Below, in pieces: positions 25,005 through 33,321 of a stretch of 64,000 bases of DNA (position 1 is the first letter of the stretch; each line of letters starts with the position of its first letter). This stretch comes from Rhizobiales bacterium Ga0077545 (GTDB lineage: Bacteria > Pseudomonadota > Alphaproteobacteria > Rhizobiales > Methylopilaceae). The notes beneath the pieces were generated by a model. That model saw only the letters and a program-made list of their open reading frames with translations, was not told the origin of the DNA and made no database searches. The stretch lies in assembly GCA_001464335.1 (NCBI GenBank), contig LNEV01000003.1:1-64000 (forward strand), in the 5' to 3' direction. Made by a program: the position numbers and the translations under genes.

Positions 25005-25489
25005 GCGCGGCGTCCCTTGCGCAGCTCTGCCGCTGCCTGCATCGCCGCGGCGACGATGCTCTGATAGCCGGTACAGCGGCAGATGTTGCCCGAAATCGCG
25101 TCGCGCACATCCGCTTCTGTTGGGTCGGGTTGCTCATCGAGCAGCTCCATCAACGTCATCAGAATTCCGGGCGTGCAGAAGCCGCACTGAAGGCCGTGAT
25201 TGTCTCGGAACGCCGTCTGAAGCGGGTGCAAATCTCCGTTCGGTTCCGCCAATCCCTCGATCGTGCGGACATCCGATCCTTCGGCCTGCACCGCGAGCAT
25301 GAGGCAACTGCGCGCGCTTACCCCATCGACAAGGATCGTGCAGGCACCACAAACGCCGTGCTCACAGCCCAGATGCGTGCCGGTCAATCCGAGACCATGG
25401 CGCAGAAAGTCTGCCAATGTGGTGCGCACGTCTGCCGTGCCGCTGTAGCTACGGCCATTGACAGTGAGTTCGATGCTGCGCTCCGACAT
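25001..25489 (-). CDS. Molybdenum hydroxylase 2Fe-2S subunit, system 1
   Basis: A small electron-transfer subunit of 162 residues. The plant-type ferredoxin cluster is in LGCEHGVCGACTILVDG, with the fourth Cys in SARSCLMLAV. The second, helical cluster has LQCGFCTPGI and ICRCTGYQSIV. All eight cluster cysteines can be counted. It passes electrons from the molybdenum centre to the FAD subunit. The start codon overlaps the FAD subunit stop by one base (TGATG), and its stop overlaps the large-subunit start by four (ATGA), so the three are made together in a fixed ratio. Confidence 0.96.
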   Translation of the reverse strand: MSERSIELTVNGRSYSGTADVRTTLADFLRHGLGLTGTHLGCEHGVCGACTILVDGVSARSCLMLAVQAEGSDVRTIEGLAEPNGDLHPLQTAFRDNHGLQCGFCTPGILMTLMELLDEQPDPTEADVRDAISGNICRCTGYQSIVAAAMQAAAELRKGRRA

Positions 25490-26370
25490 CAGTTGAGCCC
25501 TCCTAGGCGGTCTCTGGCTCGAGAGATCGCGGTCTTCAACGTCTTGCGGAGCACCGAACGCGCGACATGCTTGCGGTAATCGGCGCTCCCGTGGAAATCG
25601 CCGAGCACATCCAAACCGTCGCAGAATGAGAGCGCTGCCTCGACGGTTGCATCGTCGCCAGACGTGCCGGAGAGGACCTCTTCGGCCTCGACGCCGCGCA
25701 GCGGAACCGTGCTGACGCCGCCAACAGCTATCGCGATCTTATCGATTGTCCCCGACGCGTCGCAGGTCACCAGGCAGCCAGCAGATGCAACGGCAAAATC
25801 GCCATGACGGCGAGTGAATTCGTGGAAGCAATAGCCGTGGCCGTCCTGCCAGAGCGGGATTTCCACCGCGACGACAACCTCATTCGGTTCGATGCCCGGC
25901 GTCATGTAATCGACGATAAAATCGGCGATCGGCAGAGTTCGCCGTCCGCCCTCTTTGGCAATCTCGATTTCGGCATCGTGCAGCAACGCGATGGTCGGAA
26001 GCTCGGCTGCCGGATCGAGATGGCAAAGGCTACCGCCGATCGTGCCACGATTGCGAGTCTGCCGGTGGCCGACGAGATGCAGCGCCTCCGCAACGATGGG
26101 AGCGCGCTCGTTGACGAGCGGATCCAGTTCGATCTTACGCTGCCGGGTCATCGCCCCAATCCTGAGCCGGTCACGCTTGATTTCGATACCTGCAAGGCCG
26201 GGCACGCGGTTGATGTCGATCAGCACATCCGGGAAGACATAACGCAAATTGAGCATCGCCATCAAAGACTGGCCGCCCGCGAGAATCTTGGCATTTTCCG
26301 TTCCCGCCAGCATGACACACAGCTCGTCGAGGCTTTCGGGACGCAGATACTCAAACGGTGGCGGCTTCAT
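25489..26370 (-). CDS. Molybdenum hydroxylase FAD-binding subunit, system 1
   Basis: A 293-residue CoxM-type FAD subunit. The PCMH-type FAD site is seen as AKILAGGQSLMAMLNLRY near 35 and RNRGTIGGSLCHLDPAAELP near 105-125, followed by the CO_deh_flav_C domain (residues ~175-280) ending DYRKHVARSVLRKTL. It hands electrons to the final acceptor. It is the first of three overlapping subunit genes and lies 112 bases downstream of the TctB gene on the same strand, without a palindrome copy of its own. I infer that it is transcribed from the operator-controlled TTT promoter at about 30.9 kb. Confidence 0.94.
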   Translation of the reverse strand: MKPPPFEYLRPESLDELCVMLAGTENAKILAGGQSLMAMLNLRYVFPDVLIDINRVPGLAGIEIKRDRLRIGAMTRQRKIELDPLVNERAPIVAEALHLVGHRQTRNRGTIGGSLCHLDPAAELPTIALLHDAEIEIAKEGGRRTLPIADFIVDYMTPGIEPNEVVVAVEIPLWQDGHGYCFHEFTRRHGDFAVASAGCLVTCDASGTIDKIAIAVGGVSTVPLRGVEAEEVLSGTSGDDATVEAALSFCDGLDVLGDFHGSADYRKHVARSVLRKTLKTAISRARDRLGGLN

Positions 26371-26482
26371 CTTGACCTTTGAAACTAGAAACTCGTGTGA
26401 TGCGGCAATCCAGCAGCACGAGTGGAAGGTCCACTCTTATCCGCCCGGCGGTTGCGCTTGCCAATTCGTCGGGACGGCTCTC

Positions 26483-27064
26483 TCACTCGCCTGAGAACAG
26501 GATTCCTTCCGGCAGGGGCAGGTGCAGGAACAGTTCGAAGACGGCGTACATGACGCCCGCCGTTCCAATCACATAGATGATGCAGACACGCCAGGGCGCC
26601 TTCGCCACGACCCTCAGATAGGCAATGATGAACACCGGCAGGATGACGAGCAGCCCGACGAGATACATCCCGCCGAAGAACATCACGACCCAACCCATGA
26701 CTTCCGCCCAGGTGCGCCTGTCGGCACGGGCGAAGACTTTGTGGAACTCGTCTTCGTTGCCCTGATCCTCGTCTCCCTCGGCCGCGAGGGCCACCTCCCC
26801 GTTGCTGTGCGCCGCCTTCGACGCCGATGCGCCTCCGAGAGCGGCACGGCCGCCGAACGTTGTCCAGGCGAGCGAAGCCAACTTCATCAGAAGGAAGAGG
26901 ATGCCTGCGATGCTGAGCAGTTCGGGAAAGAAAGCAGTGCTGGCCGGCCAGTTGAACGTCATCACATAGGCCGCGATCATCACACCAAGCAGCGCAAGCG
27001 TGAATATCCAGTCGCCGAGCTCGGCGCGCTTTTGCGGCTTTGTTGCCATAGGTGCGTTTGTCAT
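26483..27064 (-). CDS. tctB: TTT transporter small membrane subunit TctB
   Basis: A 193-residue inner-membrane protein with four hydrophobic segments: WIFTLALLGVMIAAYVM, FFPELLSIAGILFLLMKLA, then after a hydrophilic, acidic stretch (about 85-105) VMGWVVMFFGGMYLVGLLVI and the last helix in CIIYVIGTAGVMYAVFEL. This is the pattern of TctB. The acidic insert EGDEDQGNEDEF is longer than in most relatives. The ATG at 27064 overlaps the TctA stop by four bases. With TctA and the two binding proteins upstream it forms a complete uptake system for an organic acid, presumably the substrate of the coupled hydroxylase. Confidence 0.88.
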   Translation of the reverse strand: MTNAPMATKPQKRAELGDWIFTLALLGVMIAAYVMTFNWPASTAFFPELLSIAGILFLLMKLASLAWTTFGGRAALGGASASKAAHSNGEVALAAEGDEDQGNEDEFHKVFARADRRTWAEVMGWVVMFFGGMYLVGLLVILPVFIIAYLRVVAKAPWRVCIIYVIGTAGVMYAVFELFLHLPLPEGILFSGE

Positions 27065-28554
27065 GCCCGAACCTCCGAGGAACGGCGGATGCTTTTGCGT
27101 ACATCCCACACCGTCTTGAAAAGAATGGCGACGATGATCATGCCGAGAAGGATGACCAGCGGACGCTGAATCCACGACCAGCCATAGAGAGAAGTCGAAA
27201 GGAACAGATAACGTTCGCACAGATCTCCAAGCACCGCACCGAGAAGAAGCGGAACGCGCGGCCAGTTGAAGCGAAGGCAGACGATGCCGACCGCCGCCGC
27301 GCCGAGCATGACCCATACATCGAACATGCTGTTGTTTTCGGCGTAAGCGCCGAGGACGGTGAGCACAAGAAGGAAAGGTACGAGAATTGGCCCCTCGGTG
27401 AAGGTCAGCCGCGCGAGCGGCTTCAGGAGAGGCAAAGCGAGAATGACCACGATGATGTTGGCGATGATCATGATCCAGACCATCGAGAACGTGACATCGA
27501 GATGTGTCGTAAGCATTTCCGGACCTGGGTTGAGCCCCGAAATCAGGAAGGCGTTGAGCAGAATCGCGGTGCTGACGCTGCCGGGCAAACCAATCGCGAT
27601 CATCGGAACCAGCGAACCGCCGTCTTTGGCATTGTTGTTACCGCCGGCAGCCAGAAGACCTTCGATGCTTCCCTTGCCGAACTCCTCCGGCGTTTTCGAC
27701 ATCTGCTTGGCCTGTCCATAGGCGATAAACTGGGAGACAGAGCCGCCGACGCCGGGGATGACGCCAATCGCCGAACCGATGGCACCCGCCCATGCAACCA
27801 CTTTCCAGTGGCGGAATGTGTCCAGCATACCTTGCCAGACGCCGTCGATATTTCGGCTCACGGCCTTTCCGGCGATGCTTTCCTTGCTCAGCATCAATTG
27901 TACAATTTCCGGGCCGCCGAAAAGGCCGATAACGATCGGCACGAGACCAAGCCCTTCCCAAAGCTCAAGCTGGCCGAACACATAGCGCGGAACGCCAGCC
28001 TGCGGATCGATGCCGATCAGCGCGATCAGGAGCCCGGCGCAGCCCATGATCATGCCCTTCAGCATCTGCCCCCGCGACAGCGAGGCCATGAAGATGAGGC
28101 CGACGACCGTCAGCATGAAGAATTCCGGCGGACCGAACGCGAGAACAATGGGACGAATGATCGGGATCGAGAGCGCGAGCACGACTGCGCCGATGATCGC
28201 GCCGACGAGCGAACTCATGAGCACCGCTCCAAGCGCCCTGCCCGCCTGCCCTTTGCGTGCCATGGGATGGCCATCGAGCACGGTCGCGGCCGATGTTGCC
28301 TCTCCCGGTATGCCGAACAGGACTGCGGTAATATCGCCGGTCGTCGATGTAACGACTTTCATGCCGAGCAGAAAAGCGAAGACGTGGATGGGTTCCATAC
28401 CGAACGTAAACGGCAGCATAAGCGCCATCGCGACGGGGCCGCCTATCCCGGGCAGAACGCCGACAACAAATCCGATCAAGATTCCAATGAGCATCAGACC
28501 CATCGAATGCGGGCTGAGGACGTCGAGAAGCCCGGTCATCGCGGCGTCAAACAT
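27061..28554 (-). CDS. tctA: TTT transporter large membrane subunit TctA
   Basis: A 497-residue polytopic membrane protein with about twelve predicted helices. Family signatures include GVLPGIGGPVAMALMLP near 30, ATSAATVLDGHPMARKGQAG near 95, IGVIPGVGGSVSQFIAYG near 265 and GGNNNAKDGGSLVPMIAIGLPGS (residues ~300-325; the motif is the Gly/Asn-rich loop). It moves the solute with a cation gradient after delivery by a Bug protein. It is placed after the two binding-protein genes and overlaps TctB, so this is a self-contained transporter. Confidence 0.95.
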   Translation of the reverse strand: MFDAAMTGLLDVLSPHSMGLMLIGILIGFVVGVLPGIGGPVAMALMLPFTFGMEPIHVFAFLLGMKVVTSTTGDITAVLFGIPGEATSAATVLDGHPMARKGQAGRALGAVLMSSLVGAIIGAVVLALSIPIIRPIVLAFGPPEFFMLTVVGLIFMASLSRGQMLKGMIMGCAGLLIALIGIDPQAGVPRYVFGQLELWEGLGLVPIVIGLFGGPEIVQLMLSKESIAGKAVSRNIDGVWQGMLDTFRHWKVVAWAGAIGSAIGVIPGVGGSVSQFIAYGQAKQMSKTPEEFGKGSIEGLLAAGGNNNAKDGGSLVPMIAIGLPGSVSTAILLNAFLISGLNPGPEMLTTHLDVTFSMVWIMIIANIIVVILALPLLKPLARLTFTEGPILVPFLLVLTVLGAYAENNSMFDVWVMLGAAAVGIVCLRFNWPRVPLLLGAVLGDLCERYLFLSTSLYGWSWIQRPLVILLGMIIVAILFKTVWDVRKSIRRSSEVRA

Positions 28555-28577
28555 TGGGCACTATCCTATCGCGTTTA

Positions 28578-28609
28578 CCACCAGCTCGGCCAAAGAACGC
28601 GGCTGGTGG
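28578..28609 (-). promoter_or_regulatory. Intercistronic hairpin between binding-protein and TctA genes
   Basis: CCACCAGC (28578-28585) pairs with GCTGGTGG (28602-28609) across a 16-base loop in the 74-base gap. It lacks a U-run, so a role in mRNA stability or processing, keeping binding-protein mRNA more abundant, is the likeliest reading. Confidence 0.4.
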
Positions 28610-28628
28610 GGTGCTTTTCGTTTCCAGT

Positions 28629-29654
28629 CTATTGCGCGAATGAACTGCGCAGCAGATCAAGATATTCTTTTTGGGCCTCGCTTGCGCCCCGAACCAGATC
28701 TGCGACCGCCGCTCCTGAAAGAGGCTCAACCGGCCTGTTCAACTGCCTAGATTCCGCCAGGAATTCCGGGCTTGAAATCGTCCGGTCGAACACGTCGCGC
28801 AGGCATTTCAGGCGATCTTCCGACAATCCGGGTGGCGCGGCGATGGCGCGTCCAGCTGCCACGGCGCTCGCATGCGCCTTGATCAGAGGAAGAAACTTTG
28901 CATCGACCATTTCTGAAATCGGACGGATTTCCGGACGTCCGGCAACGGCCTCGGTGCCGAGCAGCCAGATGGTCTGGCCGGTCTGCGCTTTCTCGGCCGC
29001 GTCCGCAGCACTTAGCGAGGACGAGAACAGATCGAGTTCTCCGCGCCCGAGCGAGGCATAGACTTCGGGCGACCCGCTAAACCCCGTAATGACGTTTGCG
29101 TTGGTCTCGATAACCGTTTCGAGGAGCTTCGCACTGATGTACTGCGGCGATCCCAGGCCCGTCGAACCGATGCGCACAGCACGCTCCGCACCGAGCTTCT
29201 GCGCATCGTCCACGGTTTTGATCGTTCCGCCCGGATTCGTGGCCACGACATCGGGTTCGCCGGAAACGCGGCCGACCCACGAAAATTCGTTGGTTTTAAA
29301 ACGGACGCCGGGCGCGTCGCCGAGTTCGGCGGCGAGCATGCCACTGACGGCAATCAGTTGAAGCTTCAGACCGTCGGGTTTTTCTGTCCAAGTCTGGTTG
29401 GTTGCCAGCAAGCCGCCCGCGCCAGGCTGATTGCGCACGATCATGCTCGCTGCACCGAGCTGCGGCCCCATATACTTCGCGACCATTCGCCCATACACGT
29501 CGAAGCCGCCACCGGCCGAGAACGGAATGACAAGTTCGACGGTCTCATTTTCAAAGAAAGCGCAAGTCTTGTCCATCTGGGCTGATGCGGACGACGCGAT
29601 CATGATTGCGATCGATGCACTCAAAAGCCTGGAAAATATCGAGGTTCTGCTCAT
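28629..29654 (-). CDS. TTT substrate-binding protein, tandem copy 2
   Basis: A 341-residue periplasmic Bug-type protein with a signal peptide cleaved after SASAQ. The mature N-terminus ENETVELVIPFSAGGGFDVY carries the beta-strand and Gly-rich loop that contact the ligand carboxylate. It resembles its upstream neighbour along the whole length, sharing segments such as ASLGRGELDLFS, VDAKFLPLIK and SEDRLKCLRD, yet with many substitutions, so the duplication is old. Both have Cys residues at equivalent places (TCAFF and LKCLRD), which may form a disulphide. It sits between the other binding protein and TctA. The two may recognise related ligands for one membrane complex. Confidence 0.88.
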   Translation of the reverse strand: MSRTSIFSRLLSASIAIMIASSASAQMDKTCAFFENETVELVIPFSAGGGFDVYGRMVAKYMGPQLGAASMIVRNQPGAGGLLATNQTWTEKPDGLKLQLIAVSGMLAAELGDAPGVRFKTNEFSWVGRVSGEPDVVATNPGGTIKTVDDAQKLGAERAVRIGSTGLGSPQYISAKLLETVIETNANVITGFSGSPEVYASLGRGELDLFSSSLSAADAAEKAQTGQTIWLLGTEAVAGRPEIRPISEMVDAKFLPLIKAHASAVAAGRAIAAPPGLSEDRLKCLRDVFDRTISSPEFLAESRQLNRPVEPLSGAAVADLVRGASEAQKEYLDLLRSSFAQ

Positions 29655-29737
29655 CTTTAATCATCCCGCATTCGAAAGGGGCTGACCGCAACAAGAGTTA
29701 CCGCCAGCCCGGACAATGACGGCCCGAAAATATCCCG

Positions 29738-30820
29738 TTACTTTCCGAAGGATTTGCGGAGAACATCCACATATTCTTGCGGAGCGCGCGTCGCTTCTTC
29801 AACGACAGCGGCCATCTCAGCCCCCGTCAGCGGCTGCACCGGACGATTCAATTGCTTGGATTCAGCGACGAACGCTTCGCTCGCGACCGTGCGGTCGTAG
29901 GCGTCGCGCAGGCACTTCAACCTGTCTTCCGGCAGTTTCGGCGGACCGGCGATCGCACGCCCGGCAGCAACTACCGCTTCCTGTACCTTGATGAGAGGCA
30001 GGAACTTGGCGTCGACGAAGTCGGCCAAAGGCTTGATCTCGGGCATTCCCTCGACACCCTTCGTCGAGAACGTCCAGAGCATATTGGCCGTTTCCGCCTT
30101 CTGCGCAGAGATGGCAGACGACAACGAGGTCGAGAACAGATCGAGCTCGCCGCGACCGAGCGACGAATAGACTTCCGAGGAATTGCTGAAGCCCGTAACG
30201 ACATCCACCTTGTCGTCAAGCATCATGCTCATGAGGTTTCCTTCGATGTAGTCGATGTCGCCGACCCCGGAGGAGCCGTAACGGATCTTCCGTTCGGCAC
30301 CGATCTTCTTCAGGTCATCGATGGTCCTGATCGATCCCGTTGGCGAGACGGAAATAACATCGGGCTCTCCCGTGATGCGGCCGATCCACGAGAACTCTCC
30401 GGTCTTGAACGAAACGCCCTCGGCGCCGCCAAGCTCGGACGTGACCATGCCGGAGACCGACATCACCTGGATACGCAGGCCATCGGGCTTTGCCGCCCAG
30501 GTCTGGTTCGTACCGAGAAGGCCGCCGGCTCCGGGCTGGTTGCGGACGATCATGTTCGCAGCGCCGAGCTCGGGGCCCATGTGTTTGGCGACCATTCGCC
30601 CATAAATGTCGAACCCACCGCCCGGCGAGAACGGGACGATCAGTTCGACCGTCTTGTTCTTGAAGAACTCGCAGCTGGCGGCGTCCTGCGCATACACAGG
30701 GGATGCTGCGGCGACAACCAACGCCATCGAAGCCGGAAGTGCGAGTTTCTGCATCCGAGGTCCCTTGGCCGTCACGATTGCGCGCGACACGCCAGTCCTG
30801 CCCGAGAAAAATTTGCTCAT
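29738..30820 (-). CDS. TTT substrate-binding protein, tandem copy 1
   Basis: A 360-residue Bug-family protein with a long N-terminal region before the signal core (LPASMALVVAAASPVYAQ). The mature part opens CEFFKNKTVELIVPFSPGGG and ends YVDVLRKSFGK. The ATG at 30820 is well supported by GGGGAG six bases upstream, so the ~22-residue extension before a second Met (30754) seems real. It is the first gene of the leftward operon that continues through the second binding protein, TctA, TctB, the hydroxylase and the Pht5-like gene. Its promoter carries a near-perfect palindrome copy and an additional inverted repeat in the leader. Confidence 0.88.
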   Translation of the reverse strand: MSKFFSGRTGVSRAIVTAKGPRMQKLALPASMALVVAAASPVYAQDAASCEFFKNKTVELIVPFSPGGGFDIYGRMVAKHMGPELGAANMIVRNQPGAGGLLGTNQTWAAKPDGLRIQVMSVSGMVTSELGGAEGVSFKTGEFSWIGRITGEPDVISVSPTGSIRTIDDLKKIGAERKIRYGSSGVGDIDYIEGNLMSMMLDDKVDVVTGFSNSSEVYSSLGRGELDLFSTSLSSAISAQKAETANMLWTFSTKGVEGMPEIKPLADFVDAKFLPLIKVQEAVVAAGRAIAGPPKLPEDRLKCLRDAYDRTVASEAFVAESKQLNRPVQPLTGAEMAAVVEEATRAPQEYVDVLRKSFGK

Positions 30821-30840
30821 TTTCTGCTCCCCACGAACGC

Positions 30841-30856
30841 GTTGACTTCAGTCAAC
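30841..30856. promoter_or_regulatory. Inverted repeat in the leader of the TTT operon
   Basis: GTTGACT TC AGTCAAC, perfect 7-base arms, between the operator and the Shine-Dalgarno of the first binding protein. It is unlike the shared palindrome, so it could be a site for a different regulator or a short leader hairpin. Confidence 0.45.
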
Positions 30857-30871
30857 GATGGCTCGGAAATA

Positions 30872-30900
30872 GACAGTATACTGACTATTTGGACTGTCAA
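30872..30900 (-). promoter_or_regulatory. TTT operon promoter with island operator, copy 6
   Basis: Read on the minus strand, TTGACA (30900-30895) is followed by GTCAGTATACTGTC (30885-30872). In plus orientation the latter is GACAGTATACTGAC, 11 of 14 matches to the shared palindrome. The operator lies over the expected -10 position, as expected for a repressor that blocks polymerase. Confidence 0.7.
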
Positions 30901-31064
30901 CGCGCCCCCGTGCGGACAAACACTTTAGAGCCACCTGGAAAGTCTATGTTTTAAGCAGCAGGTCAGGCAGTTGCTGGTATTTCAGTCGAAATATCGGGAG
31001 CTTGGCTCGTCAGCAGCCAAGTACATGCCGTCGAATTGAGCAGAAAATAAAATTTGACGGACCG

Positions 31065-31565
31065 CTATACAGCCGGCTCAGAGCGCGGATCGAGCCGCAA
31101 TTCCGCCCGCCCGAGGGAGTTGTTTCCTTCGATCAGACGCACGAGGAGATCCAGGAAAACTTCGCGCTCCTCGCCCGAAAGAGGGCCGAGAAGTCGACGG
31201 TGAACCCGGCTAAAGCAGGCGCTGGCCTGCTTGAGGTGCTCATCGCCCGACAGCGTCATTCGCAGGCTCTTGGCGCGACGATCGCGCAAGGATGGTCGGC
31301 GCTCGATGTGGCCTGCGGCGGACAAGCGCGCGACGACATCTGCCACATTTGCACGGTCGATTCCCAGCTCGCGCGCGAGCGCGGACTGGTCGATCCCGGG
31401 ATTGGCGGAGATCACACTCAGAGCGCCGAACTGGACGGGCGTGATATCCAGATCACCCATCTCGTCCATGAAGATCGCAACGCTGATCTGGTGCAGACGG
31501 CGGACCAGAAAACCCGGTCTGTCCCAGAGCGAAAGCGCCTCTGAACGTCGACGATCCTTCGGCAC
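31065..31565 (-). CDS. MarR-family transcriptional regulator
   Basis: A 166-residue winged-helix regulator. The helical dimerisation region includes DRPGFLVRRLHQISVAIFMD. The HTH is ITPVQFGALSVISANPGIDQ and SALARELGIDRANVADVVAR, and the wing is SLRDRRAKSLRMTLS. MarR proteins bind short palindromes as dimers and usually release DNA when an aromatic ligand binds; NicR and PicR are MarR-type regulators of pyridine-carboxylate degradation. Its place in the middle of the island, and the 14-bp two-fold symmetric sites around it, make it the best candidate for the shared operator. I chose the GTG at 31565 with GGGAG upstream, because residues before it (from 31670) look like untranslated leader. A weaker operator copy lies in that leader. 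Confidence 0.9.
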   Translation of the reverse strand: MPKDRRRSEALSLWDRPGFLVRRLHQISVAIFMDEMGDLDITPVQFGALSVISANPGIDQSALARELGIDRANVADVVARLSAAGHIERRPSLRDRRAKSLRMTLSGDEHLKQASACFSRVHRRLLGPLSGEEREVFLDLLVRLIEGNNSLGRAELRLDPRSEPAV

Positions 31566-31631
31566 ACTACATCTCCCAGTTAACCCGTTGCAGCAATCAG
31601 CAATTGCGGACGGGCGCGTCAACGTCAAAGT

Positions 31632-31645
31632 GCCAGCATACCAAC
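31632..31645. promoter_or_regulatory. Island operator, weak copy 9 (marR leader)
   Basis: GCCAGCATACCAAC, 10 of 14 matches to the shared palindrome with one good half-site, about 67 bases upstream of the MarR start codon. It may mediate weak autoregulation. Confidence 0.4.
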
Positions 31646-31689
31646 AAGGAAAGGCTCTAAGGCCTTTCAACGTCCAACCCGCTAGCGCC

Positions 31690-32439
31690 TCAAAGAATGG
31701 CAGAAAGAGCCGAATAAATGAGATTCGCGGCGATCAACGCCAGGATGGCGATGAACAGTTTGTCGAAAGCCGAAGGGCTTATCACCCGGCCCAGCCAGTT
31801 TCCCACCGGCATCATGAGTGTCACGGGAATGAGCGCGAGCAAGCCCTCGACGAAGAAACGCATTTCGTAGAGACCTGCGAAGATCAGCGAAAACAGTTGC
31901 ACAAGCGAGAAGGCGAGAAACATCGCCGAGACTGAAAAAACGAGATCGTCCCGCGACAGCCGCATCGCGTGGATGAACGGAACACCGACAGGACTCGACA
32001 ATCCCGTGGCACCCTGCACCGTTCCGGCCACGAAGCCGACAGGCTTCGCCAGGCGTCGCCCCCTGTCCATACTCAGAACGAATGACGGGCTGAAGAGCCG
32101 CAGAGCTATATAGCCCGCAAGCATGAGCCCCAGGAAAAGTGAGCTCCACGACGACGGGAGAATTTTCAAAAGGAAAGTCCCCGCGACGATCCCGACGGCC
32201 CCGAGCAGAAGCATCGGGCCGAGAAAGGGTGTCCGGTGACGGCTCTCGCGCAGTTGCCAGACCTGCCAGATGTTCGTGACAATGATAGGAAGCGCAAGGA
32301 TCGCGATGGCGTGAGGCACACCGAGGAAACTGGCAAGGACGGGCATCGCGACGATCGGAAGCCCAAGCCCCGTCGCTCCTTTGACGACCGCGCCCACGCC
32401 AAGCGCAAACGAGACGAGCATCAGGAGCTGAATGCTCAT
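31690..32439 (-). CDS. TauE/SafE-type membrane permease
   Basis: An integral membrane protein of about 249 residues with seven or eight hydrophobic segments. It has the TauE/SafE repeat signatures KGATGLGLPIVAMPVLASFL near 20 and VQGATGLSSPVGVPFIHAMR near 140. The family moves sulphonates, sulphite or small organic acids, usually outward. It follows the ABC permease gene on the same strand and precedes marR. The start is uncertain: the ATG at 32439 fits the family start, but GGGGGA lies just before an in-frame TTG at 32451. It might export a toxic intermediate or assist uptake; the solute is unknown. Confidence 0.85.
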   Translation of the reverse strand: MSIQLLMLVSFALGVGAVVKGATGLGLPIVAMPVLASFLGVPHAIAILALPIIVTNIWQVWQLRESRHRTPFLGPMLLLGAVGIVAGTFLLKILPSSWSSLFLGLMLAGYIALRLFSPSFVLSMDRGRRLAKPVGFVAGTVQGATGLSSPVGVPFIHAMRLSRDDLVFSVSAMFLAFSLVQLFSLIFAGLYEMRFFVEGLLALIPVTLMMPVGNWLGRVISPSAFDKLFIAILALIAANLIYSALSAIL

Positions 32440-32528
32440 GCCGTAAACCAAGATTTCCCCCTGAATTTTCACGCGACAGAGTTTGCAGATCCATGCATCC
32501 CCGTTCGCCACGGGATCCGCATGACCGA

Positions 32529-33320
32529 TCAGCCGCCGCCCGCAGCCTGAAGGTTTCGGCCGCGCGTGGCCCACCCCGTCATGCGCTTTTCGATATAGGC
32601 GAAGACAAGAAAAGTGGCGATCCCCATCAGAGCGATGACGAACACACCCGCGAACATCAGCGGGATCCGAAACTGCGAAGACGCCTGCAGCATCAGATAG
32701 CCGATGCCATCGTTCGACGCGATCGTTTCAGCAATGACCGCACCAATAAACGCAAGCGTAATCGACACCTTCAGCGAAGCGAAGAAGTAGGGCATGGCGC
32801 GCGGCAAACCGACCTTGAACAGCAGATCGCGCTTGGTCGCGCCGAGTGAACGGAGCACGTCCTCCAGTTCCGGCTCGACCGTCGCAAGGCCAGTCGCCAC
32901 ATTAACCGCAATCGGGAAGAAACTGAGAAGGAATGCCGTCGCGATTGCTGTCGGCTGGCCGATGCCGAGCCACAGGACGAGGATCGGCACGACTGCCACT
33001 TTCGGGATCGAGTTGAAGCCAATCAGAACGGGATAGAGGCCGACATAAATCAGCCGGGAGGATCCGATTACGACACCGAGCGTAACCCCGAAGAGAATGC
33101 CACAGGCAAATCCGATCATCGTGTTCATCAGCGTGAACGATGCGTGCTGCAGGATTGGATCGTGATATTGGATGAGTGCACCGAAGATCGCGACCGGTGA
33201 CGGCAGAACGAATGGCCGAATTCCGAACAGCATGACGGCGAGCTGCCAGACGATCAGGATCCCGGCGATGACGAGCCAAGGCATCACCAGTTCAAGCCGA
33301 CGCTGAGAAGACGCGTTCAT
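32529..33320 (-). CDS. ABC transporter permease, SsuC/TauC/NrtB type
   Basis: A 263-residue inner-membrane permease with six hydrophobic segments and the EAA-like loop ATVEPELEDVLRSLGATKRD facing the ATPase, followed by the family segment ASLKVSITLAFIGAVIAET. These permeases work with an NMT1-type binding protein and a single ATPase to import sulphonates, nitrate, pyrimidine precursors, aromatic acids and similar solutes. It starts two bases before the stop of the ATPase gene ends the preceding frame, so translation is coupled. It completes the second uptake system of the island. Confidence 0.93.
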   Translation of the reverse strand: MNASSQRRLELVMPWLVIAGILIVWQLAVMLFGIRPFVLPSPVAIFGALIQYHDPILQHASFTLMNTMIGFACGILFGVTLGVVIGSSRLIYVGLYPVLIGFNSIPKVAVVPILVLWLGIGQPTAIATAFLLSFFPIAVNVATGLATVEPELEDVLRSLGATKRDLLFKVGLPRAMPYFFASLKVSITLAFIGAVIAETIASNDGIGYLMLQASSQFRIPLMFAGVFVIALMGIATFLVFAYIEKRMTGWATRGRNLQAAGGG

Positions 33321-33321
33321 C

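Noticed and set aside
22647-26370. Reading system 1 as an aerobic CO dehydrogenase
   Set aside because: The large subunit lacks the AYRCSFR active-site loop of CoxL and the context is aromatic catabolism, despite CoxG and CoxM-like partners.
26420-26436. Hairpin GAGTGGA-AGG-TCCACTC between TctB and the FAD subunit gene
   Set aside because: No U-run in the direction of transcription, so not listed as a terminator; at most a minor mRNA structure.
27052-29061. Rightward open frame of 669 codons
   Set aside because: Antisense to TctA, TctB and a binding protein. It crosses gene boundaries and is extremely rich in charged residues, so it is not a real gene.
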